Shown: one piece after another, positions 24,936-33,363 of the stretch | Layout: every line of letters begins with the position of its first letter | Numbering within the stretch: the stretch's first letter is position 1 | Assembly (NCBI GenBank): GCA_035546975.1 | Contig: DASZVS010000009.1 | Coordinates: 10,295-74,294 of the forward strand | Reading direction: 5' to 3' | DNA length: 64,000 nt | Origin: JARIHC01 sp035546975 | GTDB taxonomy: Bacteria > Patescibacteriota > Saccharimonadia > Saccharimonadales > UBA4665 | Notes under the pieces: model-generated | What the model saw: the letters and a program-made list of their open reading frames with translations, nothing else | What the model was told of the DNA's origin: nothing | Database searches by the model: none | Made by a program: the position numbers and the translations under genes

Positions 24936-26369
24936 TCATTCTAGCACGCGCACTTTTATGGTGTCAGTGGTACCGACTACCCCAGGGTACTTACCACTGG
25001 CCGTAACAACTACATCGCCCTTCTTAAGGACTTTGTTCTGCCGAAGCCAGTTGGTGAGTTTTGTGGCAGCCAGGCGGTCCACCGGCCGCACATAACTCTT
25101 AACGCCGTAAATAATAGCTAGCTGCTGGGCTACTCGTATGTCGCTGGTAACTGCAATTATGGGTATGCCTGAGCGTAGCGCGGCTACTTGCAAAGCAGTG
25201 GCCCCCGACTTCGTTTCGGCCACAATTGCCTTGGCGGCTATGCTTTCAGCCAAGCTTAAAATAGCCGTGCTGATAGCTACTTGCCGGCTATGGTCTTCGT
25301 TGCCGGGAAAACTTACCTGGAGCGGCGAATGCGTTTCGGTGTAGAGAATTACCCGCTTCATAGTTTCTACGGCTTGCAATGGATACCTACCGCTGGCAGT
25401 TTCATCGCTTAGCATGACACAATCGGCACCCACAATTACGGCCGTAGCCACATCGGAAACCTCGGCGCGCGTTGGATCGGGGACTTCCGTCATGCTCGCT
25501 AGCATGTGGGTCGCCACGATCGTCGGCGTCTGGTACTGAAGCCCCAGACCGATGATTTGCCGCTGTACAATCGGCACGCTCTCTGCCGGAGTTTCAACCG
25601 CTAAGTCTCCGCGGGCAACCATCACCACATCGCTGGCCCGTACGATTTCCTCGGCATTGTCGACCGCCGCCCTGGTTTCAATCTTGGCAATCACTTTAGC
25701 GTTGCTATTCATACTGCGAAGCAGCTTGCGCAGGGCCTCTATATCTTCAGCGGCCTGAACGAAACTGAGCGCCACATAATCTATGTCCTGCGCCGAGCCG
25801 TAAACCAAATCCGCCTTATCTTTGGCGGTGATGATATCGCCCGCAAAATCGGTGTCCGGCAAGTTCATGCCTTTTCGGCGAATCAATATGCCATCATTGC
25901 CAGCTTCGGCCCGCACTACACCCTCGCGTACCGTGGTAACAGTCATGTGCACTTTGCCATCGTATAGATACATCCGCTCGCCGCGTTTCACTTTGGTACT
26001 CAAGTCATATTGCGTAGGGATATGCCCCGTATCCTCGTAATCTGATTCATACGCAAAACTATACGTATCACCTTTTTTAATATTGATAACGCCGTCGAAA
26101 TCGCCAAGGCGAATTTTGGGACCTTGCAGGTCTTGGATAATTGCCACCGGCTTGCCCACGACCTTGGAGGCTTTGCGAACCCACTTTATCTGTTGTGTGC
26201 GTTCGTCGTGAGTGCCGTGGCTAAAATTCAGCCTGATACCGTTTGCGCCGGCCTTCAAAAGCCCCAGCACCGACTCATAGCTATTCGTGGCAGGGCCAAG
26301 CGTAGCAATGATCTTTGTCCGTTTGAAGTTCTGCAATGGCACATCCGGTGCTTTGTGTGTTTCTGTCAT
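24936..26369 (-). CDS. pyk: Pyruvate kinase
   Basis: Last glycolytic step, phosphoenolpyruvate plus ADP to pyruvate plus ATP. 477 residues from the chosen ATG at 26369, preceded by AGGTGGG; a farther in-frame start at 26432 would add 21 non-conserved residues. Seen: TKIIATLGPATNSYES, RLNFSHGTHDER, the catalytic IAKIETRAAVDN, VMVARGDLAVETP and LSDETASGRYP (Gly to Asp change in the usual LSGETA). The C-terminal domain is present. First gene of the run pyk-pgk-tpiA-membrane protein; no GAPDH is in the window. Confidence 0.95.
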   Translation of the reverse strand: MTETHKAPDVPLQNFKRTKIIATLGPATNSYESVLGLLKAGANGIRLNFSHGTHDERTQQIKWVRKASKVVGKPVAIIQDLQGPKIRLGDFDGVINIKKGDTYSFAYESDYEDTGHIPTQYDLSTKVKRGERMYLYDGKVHMTVTTVREGVVRAEAGNDGILIRRKGMNLPDTDFAGDIITAKDKADLVYGSAQDIDYVALSFVQAAEDIEALRKLLRSMNSNAKVIAKIETRAAVDNAEEIVRASDVVMVARGDLAVETPAESVPIVQRQIIGLGLQYQTPTIVATHMLASMTEVPDPTRAEVSDVATAVIVGADCVMLSDETASGRYPLQAVETMKRVILYTETHSPLQVSFPGNEDHSRQVAISTAILSLAESIAAKAIVAETKSGATALQVAALRSGIPIIAVTSDIRVAQQLAIIYGVKSYVRPVDRLAATKLTNWLRQNKVLKKGDVVVTASGKYPGVVGTTDTIKVRVLE

Positions 26370-26458
26370 ATTCGCCCACCTAAAGACGTTACTCGTTACC
26401 CTTAAGTATATCTCGTCTCTCAGGCAATGCACAAGCGACTTGTGCTAAAATACTTTCC

Positions 26459-27136
26459 GTGACAGCCGAAAAAATCTCTCAAAAACCTGCTCATTCCGTC
26501 CCTAAAGTTATTTCCAAAAAGCGTAATACCACCGGGCTGGTAATCACCTTTGCCATCGGCTTTATTTTGCTTGTTGTGAGCATGATTGCCGCCAGCAGCA
26601 ATAGTATTACCGGCTGGCAAGCCAGTATTTTCCACGCAATCAACAATGAATCAAACAGCCTGAAGACCGCTGCCCTAGTGATAACTGAGGCTGGCGGTGC
26701 AGCATATCCGATTATCATTTGTATCTTGGCAGCTCTGTTGTTCAAAAAATACCGCTTAGCCTGGCGCTTTTTCTTTACGGTAGGCGGCGCCATTGTAGTA
26801 GGTTTTGCCGTTAAATATATCGTCAATGAACCCCGCCCTGCGGCCATGCTGCATGGAAATTTGCATGTTCGCGCCATTGAGACCGGGCCTGGCTTCCCTT
26901 CCGGTCATATGCTTGCCGCTACCTCGCTGGCACTCACTCTATGGTTTATTTTACCCGTTAAATGGCGCTGGCTATCGGCGCTCTGGATCCTGCTCGTAGC
27001 CTGGTCACGCCTATACCTTGGCGTCCATACCGTTCCCGACATAGTTTCTGGTTTTGCCATCGGATTGATGGCTGTTTGTTTCGTCCGTTTATTGCCCCCT
27101 TCCATTGCCAAGCCTCTGCGGCTCGATGAGAAGTAA
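26459..27136 (+). CDS. PAP2-family membrane phosphatase
   Basis: 225-residue integral membrane phosphatase with about six helices. The three catalytic motifs are all present: KYIVNEPRP (K-x6-RP), FPSGHM (PSGH) and SRLYLGVHTVPD (SR-x5-H-x3-D). Family members remove phosphate from lipids such as undecaprenyl diphosphate or phosphatidate; the substrate here cannot be told. Starts at GTG, with TAAAAT ending seven bases before it, so it is probably leaderless. Divergent from pyk. Confidence 0.9.
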   Translation: MTAEKISQKPAHSVPKVISKKRNTTGLVITFAIGFILLVVSMIAASSNSITGWQASIFHAINNESNSLKTAALVITEAGGAAYPIIICILAALLFKKYRLAWRFFFTVGGAIVVGFAVKYIVNEPRPAAMLHGNLHVRAIETGPGFPSGHMLAATSLALTLWFILPVKWRWLSALWILLVAWSRLYLGVHTVPDIVSGFAIGLMAVCFVRLLPPSIAKPLRLDEK

Positions 27137-27208
27137 TCAGATTCTCTTTCAGCAAACTCTCAGTTTTGTGGCATATCTCACTGCGTGATTCTTATGCTTT
27201 AGAGACAA

Positions 27209-27263
27209 TAGACACTCGTTGCATGGCGATCCCCGGGTGAAGCGCAACGAGCATTCAAGTCTA
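27209..27263 (+). promoter_or_regulatory. Possible structured leader RNA
   Basis: Upstream of the secreted protein gene, CTCGTTGC (27215-27222) pairs with GCAACGAG (27244-27251) around a G/C-rich loop containing ATCCCCGGGTGAA, and TAGAC can pair with GTCTA outside it. The right arm continues into the 12-base palindrome AAGTCTAGACTT. It may be a cis-regulatory hairpin; I do not match it to a known riboswitch. Confidence 0.3.
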
Positions 27264-27307
27264 GACTTCAACAATAATCATAACTTTCCACCGAAAAGGA
27301 GGATTAT

Positions 27308-27886
27308 ATGAGTATATCTACGAATATTAAACGGTTTCTATCAACTGCAGCCGTGAGCGTTCTCGGCATCGGGCTTATAGCAGCTCCGGCTGCGTTTGCG
27401 CATGGCTCTACAAATAACGGCTCGCAACATGCCCAATACGCTGCCCAGTTCTCGCCGGGTGTCGACAATCATAGCAATAGTTGGTGGTCAATGTGGCATA
27501 AATATAACCCTGGCACCCCTACGCTTTCTTGCAGCCAGCAACAGCAGATTTTGAATACTGAGGCAACCAATAACGCTTCTGCCGATAAAAAGAAGCTTAC
27601 GGGCCTAAATATCATGCTGAGCGGTGTTCAAACGTATGTATCGAGCGGCAATGTGTCGGTCAATAACTACGACACTTTGAATGCAACGGCTACGAACGAC
27701 CAAACTACCGCTACAACAGATGTTAACGCTATAGCGGCTCCTCAGCTTAATTGCGACAATGAGTCGCCGTCCGACTACAGCAATGCCCAAAAACAGCTTA
27801 GCGGCGAGATCAATACCGCCAAAAAAGCCTTGGGCACATACGGCCATGACATGATGAACCTGTTCCAGGCAGTAGTTAATAGCTAA
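27308..27886 (+). CDS. Secreted hypothetical protein (192 aa)
   Basis: Not recognised. A clear signal peptide: basic start, hydrophobic core AVSVLGIGLIAAPAAFA with cleavage after A-F-A near residue 31. The mature part of about 160 residues is rich in Asn, Ser, Thr and Gln, has two or three Cys and looks mostly helical. AAGGAGG six bases before the ATG is the strongest ribosome site in this area, and a strong terminator follows, suggesting high expression as a single gene. Confidence 0.8.
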   Translation: MSISTNIKRFLSTAAVSVLGIGLIAAPAAFAHGSTNNGSQHAQYAAQFSPGVDNHSNSWWSMWHKYNPGTPTLSCSQQQQILNTEATNNASADKKKLTGLNIMLSGVQTYVSSGNVSVNNYDTLNATATNDQTTATTDVNAIAAPQLNCDNESPSDYSNAQKQLSGEINTAKKALGTYGHDMMNLFQAVVNS

Positions 27887-27908
27887 TCCTTGCCTAAAGA
27901 AAGGTGAG

Positions 27909-27939
27909 AAAAGAGCCGGCTTGCGCTGCCGGCTCTTTT
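27909..27939 (+). terminator. Strong intrinsic terminator
   Basis: Stem AAAAGAGCCGGC / GCCGGCTCTTTT (12 bp) with a seven-base loop, right after the secreted protein gene; also usable from the minus strand. Confidence 0.85.
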
Positions 27940-27993
27940 CTATTCTTAACGCTATCTACGAAAAAACCTGAGCGCAAGGCTCAGGCATTTTGC

Positions 27994-28150
27994 TGGTGAC
28001 CTCAAGGGGAATATAGCGCATTTGCGCATATATTCTTGCGGCGTGCTCAGAGCAAGCTCCTGCGCGCGTCCTCGAATATCGAACCCAGGTTCGACTTTCA
28101 CACATGAAAGCACCAATGAAAATACCCGAGACAAGCTCGGGCACTTTCAT
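27994..28150 (-). mobile_element. tRNA-3-prime-end duplication element A (157 bp)
   Basis: The 19 bases at 28151-28169 (3-prime end of tRNA-Glu including CCA) recur exactly at 27994-28012, 157 bases away. Between the copies, reading from the tRNA: a 15-bp hairpin with T-run just after the CCA (28150-28116); a CGAACC...GGTTCG inverted repeat (28085-28091 region); a 35-bp core at 28040-28074 that matches element B at 30 of 35 positions; then the duplicate. A second terminator, CCTGAGC-loop-GCTCAGG plus TTTTTT (27961-27988), follows and is probably the native tRNA terminator. Looks like an insertion at a tRNA attachment site. Confidence 0.6.
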
Positions 28151-28225
28151 TGGTGACCTCAAGGGGAATCGAACCCCTATTGCCAGGATGAAAACCTGGT
28201 GTCCTAACCGTTAGACGATGAGGCC
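28151..28225 (-). tRNA. tRNA-Glu (TTC)
   Basis: 75 bases with CCA encoded. Acceptor GGCCTCA/TGAGGTC, anticodon stem-loop CCAGG-TTTTCAT-CCTGG giving TTC, T-arm GGGGTTCGATTCCCC. Its 3-prime 19 bases are duplicated downstream in element A. Confidence 0.95.
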
Positions 28226-28275
28226 GTTAACAGAGTATGGGAGACCGAAATATCATATCATAACAGAGGCGAAAA

Positions 28276-28310
28276 GAAAATCCTCTCCACCACCTATGGA
28301 GAGGATTTTC
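28276..28310 (-). terminator. Intrinsic terminator of the surface protein gene
   Basis: Stem GAAAATCCTCTCCA / TGGAGAGGATTTTC with a short loop; the minus-strand read-through has TTTTCTTTTC. It lies about 110 bases after the 28422 stop. Confidence 0.75.
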
Positions 28311-28421
28311 GAAGGGATCTGTGAGGTGTGTGTTTTTCTCGAGCGGTCAGTCAGTGCTCTTGAACTATTGTTAGCGTAGCACAAACGGGTGTTTTGCGCT
28401 AGTGCTTATCCACAAGCACTG

Positions 28422-29627
28422 TTACTGACGGCTGAGGCGGCGGCTCAAGAAGCGGCGGTAAGCCAGAGTGCCGGCGATAGTGGCGACAGCGAAGGCTGCA
28501 AGCGTACTGCCAGGACCCGTGTTAACCAGTGAGGTTGGAGCAGGCGAACCGCTCGCACCGGTCGGAGGGGTCGGAGGCGTTACCGTAGGCGGCTGGTTTG
28601 GCGTAAAGGTAACCTGTTCAGCACAAGCCGTGCCTGCACCGCCCGAAGTGACTTCCTTGCCATTCTCATCGAACGTTACGACAGCGGTGATGAGGTAGGT
28701 GCCAAAGCTATTGTACTGGTGGCCTTGGCCAACAACTGCATTTGCATTGGTGTAAGTATTGGAGTTGTTATCGCCCCAGTTTACGACTACTTGCTTGAAG
28801 TTAGAGTTTTCAGCAGTGTATTTGAAGGCACTTACTTTAACTTTCTTATCTTCGCTAGCAGTGACGGTAAACATGTTACAAACTGCGCTAGATGGGGTAG
28901 GCTGTTCTTTCTGAACGGTCACGCGGTAAACAACTACGATGCGGTAGTTCCAGCAGCCCCATTCGTCGCCACTGCCCATGTTCGGGCTACCAACGGTAGT
29001 CGTACCGTTAACAGCGCTATCCGGCAATTGGCTGAAGTTCGTCTGATTTACGTCGTTATTGTAGTAAACGGCACTCGGGACAAGCGTCAATTTGACGGGC
29101 TGGCCATTACAAGTCAGCGAAGCAGAGTCGTTTACGCTGGCAGCGTTTCTAGCGCTAATAGTGCTGCCGAAGGAAAAGTGGTTGCCAGTCGTATTGATCG
29201 GAGCTGACATAGCCAGCTTCACGTCGTGAGCTACAGCACTACCGTTACCATTATCGTTGTAATCTGCCATGGCATCGTTGTGGATGTATGTCCAGATATC
29301 AAAGTTTGTACCGTTGTCACAAGCAGAGGTTAGGTCGTTGACCAGTTTCGGGTTACTAGAACCCAATGGGCTGCCGCTCGTGTTTTGGCGGATGCGGACA
29401 AAGTCCGTTTCATCGCCGAGGGCGTAATTACCTTGCGTAGAACTCATGTTGGTAGTTATGCCACAGATGTTATTAAAAACAGGCGTGGTTGAAGTTTGAA
29501 AGTTACCGCTCGGATCATACTTGTAACAAGCGATCGCGCTGGCATTTCCTGCCATGCTTACGGCAACCGCAGCGGTGATGGCCACTACCAGGCCTGTACC
29601 GATGCTTACTAATTTCTTGAAACTCAT
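28422..29627 (-). CDS. Surface protein with PKD-like domain and C-terminal sorting-like signal
   Basis: 401 residues. Signal peptide (LVSIGTGLVVAITAAVAVSM, cleavage after ASA), a large Thr/Asn/Ser-rich extracellular domain, a PKD-like unit near 285-325 (VVNWGDNNSNTYTNA ... FGTYLITAVVTF), a Pro/Thr-rich linker and a tail SLVNTGPGSTLAAFAVATIA plus RRFLSRRLSRQ: a short N-T-G motif, a hydrophobic segment and a basic end. That resembles an LPxTG-type sorting signal. AAGGAGT precedes the ATG. Function unknown; probably an adhesin or envelope protein. Confidence 0.78.
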   Translation of the reverse strand: MSFKKLVSIGTGLVVAITAAVAVSMAGNASAIACYKYDPSGNFQTSTTPVFNNICGITTNMSSTQGNYALGDETDFVRIRQNTSGSPLGSSNPKLVNDLTSACDNGTNFDIWTYIHNDAMADYNDNGNGSAVAHDVKLAMSAPINTTGNHFSFGSTISARNAASVNDSASLTCNGQPVKLTLVPSAVYYNNDVNQTNFSQLPDSAVNGTTTVGSPNMGSGDEWGCWNYRIVVVYRVTVQKEQPTPSSAVCNMFTVTASEDKKVKVSAFKYTAENSNFKQVVVNWGDNNSNTYTNANAVVGQGHQYNSFGTYLITAVVTFDENGKEVTSGGAGTACAEQVTFTPNQPPTVTPPTPPTGASGSPAPTSLVNTGPGSTLAAFAVATIAGTLAYRRFLSRRLSRQ

Positions 29628-29661
29628 GGTGTGTACTCCTTATGTAGTCTCGTTAGTTTGC

Positions 29662-31239
29662 TTAAAGGCCTGGCGCCTCGGGAGCTGGTCCCTTTACTGG
29701 AGGCGTTGGGGTTGGGGTAGGCGTTGGGGTGGGTGTAGGGGTAGGTGTAGGAGTTGGGGTTGGAGTGGGCGTAGGTTGCTCAGGTGTAGGAGTTGGAGTG
29801 GGCGTAGGTTGCTCAGGTGTAGGAGTTGGAGTTGGGGTTGGGGCCGGAGAAGGCTGTTCTGGAGCCGGAGCCGGAGCAGGGCTTGGAGCAGGAGCTGGCT
29901 TCGGTGCAGGTGCACCAGCGCCAGGACCGCCGCCGCCATAACTCGGAGCATTACCCGGCTGGTGGCCAGTTGGGCCGCCATTGCCGGCTACGTTGCCCGG
30001 GCCGGTTTCTTTAACTGGGCCAGGTACATTGCTTTCACCGCTGTTATGGCTGGTGCCAAAGGTACCGTTCGATGGGGTGCCGCCCTGGCCTTCAGTAGAG
30101 CCGGGAGCAGTCGTTGAAGTACCGGTCGAAGCCTGGGTTTCGGTAGTGCTGACACTGCCGCCGGCGCTGCCGGTAGAAACCTGGCCTTGTTCAGTACCCT
30201 TATGATTCATGTGATGGTTGTGCTGATTCTTGTGGTGCTTCTGGTGCTGCTTATGACCGGTCTGTTGCATGCTAGCGCCAGCCTGAGTCGGCTTCAAACC
30301 TTTCACGATCATCCGGCCGTCTGGCAGGATCAATACGGCTGGGAAGCCTTCGAGCTGCTCACCGTTCATGCCCTTGGCAGTCTGGTTAAGCACAAACTCG
30401 ATGCCGCTCAGTTTGTCAGCTTGGACAACCCACGGCTTGGTAAGCGTAGCACCGTCAATGCGGTATTTATCGCTGCGGTCAGCGGCAAAGAGCGAAATAT
30501 GATCGCCCTGGCCGGCCCAATCAGAATTCTCGTTAGCGAGCTGCGACATAACATCATATGCAGTTTCGCAGTCCTCGGCAGCAACAGTTTGGCCGCCGTC
30601 TGCTTCATAAGCAGCTAACTTCTCTTTATAGGTGTCTGTATAGCTATAGTTCGGGTTGTTGATGCTTGACTTCAGCGAAGGCTCCACGATAGCTGCCATA
30701 ACAGCTGCCAGAGAGTGTGCATCATTCGTAAGCGTACCATCCTTAGAGAAGAGGCTATTAACATAAGCTTGGGCGCCCTTGCCTTCTATCTTCGGCAAGA
30801 AAGCTTTAGCTGTATATTGGTTAGGGTTAGAGGAGACATCATTGAATGCAAAATCTTTACAGTTTGGCTGGTTGTAGTCGATTGACTTGGTTATAGCGTC
30901 AGCCTGGGCGCCAACTGGGCCATCGCTGCCACCGCCGGCAAAAGCTTCAATGCCATATCCGACAGTTGCTGCTGCGAGCGCTGTAGCACCTACGATTTTT
31001 ACGCGGCGAAGAGCCTTGCCATGGCGTTCTTTCAGGCCGGCATACGCACCGCTCACACGTTCTTTAATACCCGAAACAAAACCTTGGTTTTGTTCTGTTG
31101 CAACAGGTTCTGCCGCAATCGGATTACTCTCAGCAGCAACATAGGGCTGCTCAGTTTCTATAGGGGTCGGCTCAACTACCGGTGCCGCCATTTCTGGTGC
31201 TGGCGCTGGTTGCCGAAGGTGTCGTCCAAACCTATCCAT
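29662..31239 (-). CDS. Large surface or envelope protein with His-rich and Pro-Thr repeat regions
   Basis: 525 residues. A Pro/Glu-rich cytoplasmic start, a basic region with one membrane helix (about 78-102), a folded extracellular domain of about 220 residues with conserved-looking Cys and DGRMIVKGLKP, a His-rich patch (HKQHQKHHKNQHNHHMNHK), a Gly/Ser/Thr-rich linker, and a tail of Pro-Thr dipeptide repeats. GAGGAG lies six bases before the ATG. Expressed as part of the minus-strand cluster of MoxR, vWA and surface proteins. I do not recognise the folded domain. Confidence 0.75.
   Translation of the reverse strand: MDRFGRHLRQPAPAPEMAAPVVEPTPIETEQPYVAAESNPIAAEPVATEQNQGFVSGIKERVSGAYAGLKERHGKALRRVKIVGATALAAATVGYGIEAFAGGGSDGPVGAQADAITKSIDYNQPNCKDFAFNDVSSNPNQYTAKAFLPKIEGKGAQAYVNSLFSKDGTLTNDAHSLAAVMAAIVEPSLKSSINNPNYSYTDTYKEKLAAYEADGGQTVAAEDCETAYDVMSQLANENSDWAGQGDHISLFAADRSDKYRIDGATLTKPWVVQADKLSGIEFVLNQTAKGMNGEQLEGFPAVLILPDGRMIVKGLKPTQAGASMQQTGHKQHQKHHKNQHNHHMNHKGTEQGQVSTGSAGGSVSTTETQASTGTSTTAPGSTEGQGGTPSNGTFGTSHNSGESNVPGPVKETGPGNVAGNGGPTGHQPGNAPSYGGGGPGAGAPAPKPAPAPSPAPAPAPEQPSPAPTPTPTPTPEQPTPTPTPTPEQPTPTPTPTPTPTPTPTPTPTPTPTPPVKGPAPEAPGL
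29698..29830 (-). repeat. Pro-Thr coding tandem repeat
   Basis: Low-complexity DNA of GTAGGT/GTTGGG hexamer type encoding PTPTPT runs broken by EQ. Such tracts expand and contract by slippage, so tail length may vary between cells. Confidence 0.85.
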
Positions 31240-31410
31240 ACTATTCTCCTCGTTACTTATTTAAGGGACTTTACCGAAACACTTTGTTTGGTCAAATCCC
31301 CGCCTCTCTTTAAGACATTAAAAGCTTATGCTTGCAATATCTTAGTTTTACTGTTTGAGTATACCACGCTATTTATTTTTTGTCAACATTATTTTTATGC
31401 TTAGTTTTGC

Positions 31411-32265
31411 TTATGCTTTGTCGGGATTTTTACTGTTAATTGCAGCTGCCAGTTCCCTATCGGCACCAGAGGTACTGAACCCCAGCGCCACCGCTGGCTC
31501 CATCACAATATGCGCTACAGCCAGGCCAGCGCGCTGGAGGCGCAGTACGGTGTTAGCATGAATGGCTGCCATTTTTTCATTAATGGCGGCCACCTCTTCT
31601 TCATTGCCCAAGTTCACTTCACCGCCCCTGTTGCCGATGGCAACTCGCATAGTTTTCTCCATCTTCGGCAGCTTAACGTCGAACGTATGGTTAGCTTTTA
31701 CTGCTACAGCCATGGGAAAATCAGCTTCTGTCTCTTCCAGAGGAAGCTTATGGAAGTCGCTAATGACGAAAGTAAGGCCATCTTGGCACAGCTCAGCAAT
31801 TGTTTCGGCATCTGTTAACGGGTTTCCGTCAGTACCGATTACCTCTATCTCGCTCCCCTTAACCGTGCCGGCGGCTTCGCCAACGGCATATTGGAATACG
31901 CGGTCAGTCAGGCCAGGCATTGTGTCATAGAGGCTATCGGCTATTTCGCTAGCTAAACGCCGCTTCGAAGGAATAATCCCTAACACGTCTTCCTCGGGCT
32001 GCTGGCGCTCATGCGTCACAACGCTCACCGAGAGTGGCCGGTCCGGAATTATCAGGGGTACATGCGGTTCGTCATATATAGCTTCTGCAATAGACAACGG
32101 ATTGATGTCGGAAACTTTATCTCGCTCCGGGCGAAATGCCCGTTCGCCAACATATACGCCTAAGCCGTTTGTGCGCAGCTCTTCGCTGCCATGCACGCCG
32201 TAGAGTATTTGCTGGTTTGCAAACACTTCAGATAGAGCCTGTTCGGTCTGGGGTAAACGTGCCAT
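31411..32265 (-). CDS. Divergent DUF58-like protein in a MoxR-vWA operon
   Basis: 284 residues, not confidently recognised. It sits between a MoxR ATPase and surface genes, where DUF58 proteins normally lie, and has a stretch LCQDGLTFVISDFHKLPLEE that resembles the VVLISDF strand of DUF58 (a vWA-like fold). The rest is divergent, acidic, and lacks membrane helices. It starts 34 bases after the MoxR gene. Function in a chaperone-like MoxR complex is an inference from context. Confidence 0.6.
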   Translation of the reverse strand: MARLPQTEQALSEVFANQQILYGVHGSEELRTNGLGVYVGERAFRPERDKVSDINPLSIAEAIYDEPHVPLIIPDRPLSVSVVTHERQQPEEDVLGIIPSKRRLASEIADSLYDTMPGLTDRVFQYAVGEAAGTVKGSEIEVIGTDGNPLTDAETIAELCQDGLTFVISDFHKLPLEETEADFPMAVAVKANHTFDVKLPKMEKTMRVAIGNRGGEVNLGNEEEVAAINEKMAAIHANTVLRLQRAGLAVAHIVMEPAVALGFSTSGADRELAAAINSKNPDKA

Positions 32266-32299
32266 GGTATACAGCTTTCCTTTTACTTACTTCGTAATC

Positions 32300-33361
32300 T
32301 TAGCTTTCGGTAATGCTGTCGTGGATTTGGCCGATTTCAGCAGAACCAAATGTACTCAGAGCACCGAGGCGAGCAGCAATGACCAGAAGAACTGCGTCGT
32401 CAACGTCGCCTTCTTCTACGGTATGATTGCCGTTCCGAAGGCCAGCCAAGGCCCGAGAAACTTCAGAGATGTGTTTCAGGAAGCGCGGGTCAGCTTCTTT
32501 GATGCCCACTTTACGCATAGCGTCAGCTGTGCGAAGCGTTAATTCTAGGCGGCGTTCCCGAATATCTGAAGGTTCGGCCGTTGCAAGTACGTAATCTTTC
32601 AGCGCGTCAAGATGTGCAATGTCTGCGCGGGGCTTTATGGCGCTAGGGTTCGGCTCAAAGCCATCTGTAGCGTCAAGCATTGCCCGGCGGGCTTCAATAT
32701 CTTCAGGAGCACCCATAACAGCACCAAGATTGAAACGTGATGCCATGGCATTCGAAAGCCGGAAAGTACTCTGCTTAGACTCAGTCGGGTTCATGGTAGC
32801 TACCGTAGTAACCAAATTCGGCAGCTCAACACGGCCGGCAGTAGTTTCAAGCCAGCGGTTTTCAAGTGCTGGCAACAGCGACTGCAAAGCGTGCTGAGGC
32901 ATGCGGTTCGGCTCCTCAAGGCGCAATACTTTCGTATCAGGGGTGATCATACCTTCAATTTCAGAAACTTTCTCGTATTCCCCTTCGTCGTCACGAATCT
33001 TCTGGGTTACCACACCGCCAACCATTTCCTTGGCTGTAATGTCATGTTCGCCCGGGATCAAAGCAATGTCTTCGGAATCAATGTCTTCAATCAAATGATG
33101 GAAGTTATTGGCAAGGGTCGACTTACCGCCGGCAGGCTCACCCACCAACAGAACGTTCCTGCCTAAGACGAGGCCTGCCAAGAGAGCAGTCTTTGCGGCC
33201 TCTTCGCCCTTAATAAGATGGGCATTAAGGTCTCTCATCGAATCGTTATAGAAGTTGATTGCATAGCCCGTCATCATATCGGGGCTAATATCGTTTGCGG
33301 CAAGATCCGTAGGTAGTACCGTTAGATCAATACCATTCGTAGATGTTTCTGCTGCACTCAT
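32300..33361 (-). CDS. MoxR-family AAA+ ATPase
   Basis: 353 residues. Walker A is LLVGEPAGGKSTL (about residues 74-86); Walker B is VLRLEEPNRMP where most MoxR proteins have a DEINR-type motif, so the first acidic residue differs; sensor 1 lies in VATMNPTE; an arginine-finger region ASRFNL follows; the C-terminal lid domain is complete. MoxR ATPases act with vWA proteins to mature or insert metal centres and envelope complexes. Starts two bases after the vWA gene and is followed by a DUF58-like gene. Confidence 0.9.
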   Translation of the reverse strand: MSAAETSTNGIDLTVLPTDLAANDISPDMMTGYAINFYNDSMRDLNAHLIKGEEAAKTALLAGLVLGRNVLLVGEPAGGKSTLANNFHHLIEDIDSEDIALIPGEHDITAKEMVGGVVTQKIRDDEGEYEKVSEIEGMITPDTKVLRLEEPNRMPQHALQSLLPALENRWLETTAGRVELPNLVTTVATMNPTESKQSTFRLSNAMASRFNLGAVMGAPEDIEARRAMLDATDGFEPNPSAIKPRADIAHLDALKDYVLATAEPSDIRERRLELTLRTADAMRKVGIKEADPRFLKHISEVSRALAGLRNGNHTVEEGDVDDAVLLVIAARLGALSTFGSAEIGQIHDSITES

Positions 33362-33363
33362 AC

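Noticed and set aside
27209..27263. Known riboswitch (cyclic di-AMP or cyclic di-GMP) before the secreted protein gene.
   Set aside because: Hairpins are present but conserved riboswitch core sequences are not; kept only as an unassigned structured leader.
28406..28414. Exact DnaA box TTATCCACA inside a hairpin after the 28422 gene.
   Set aside because: A single box with no cluster, no AT-rich unwinding region and no dnaA or dnaN nearby; not evidence of an origin.
29729..29941. Gly-Val repeat frame on the plus strand.
   Set aside because: It is the complement of the Pro-Thr repeat of the real minus-strand gene.
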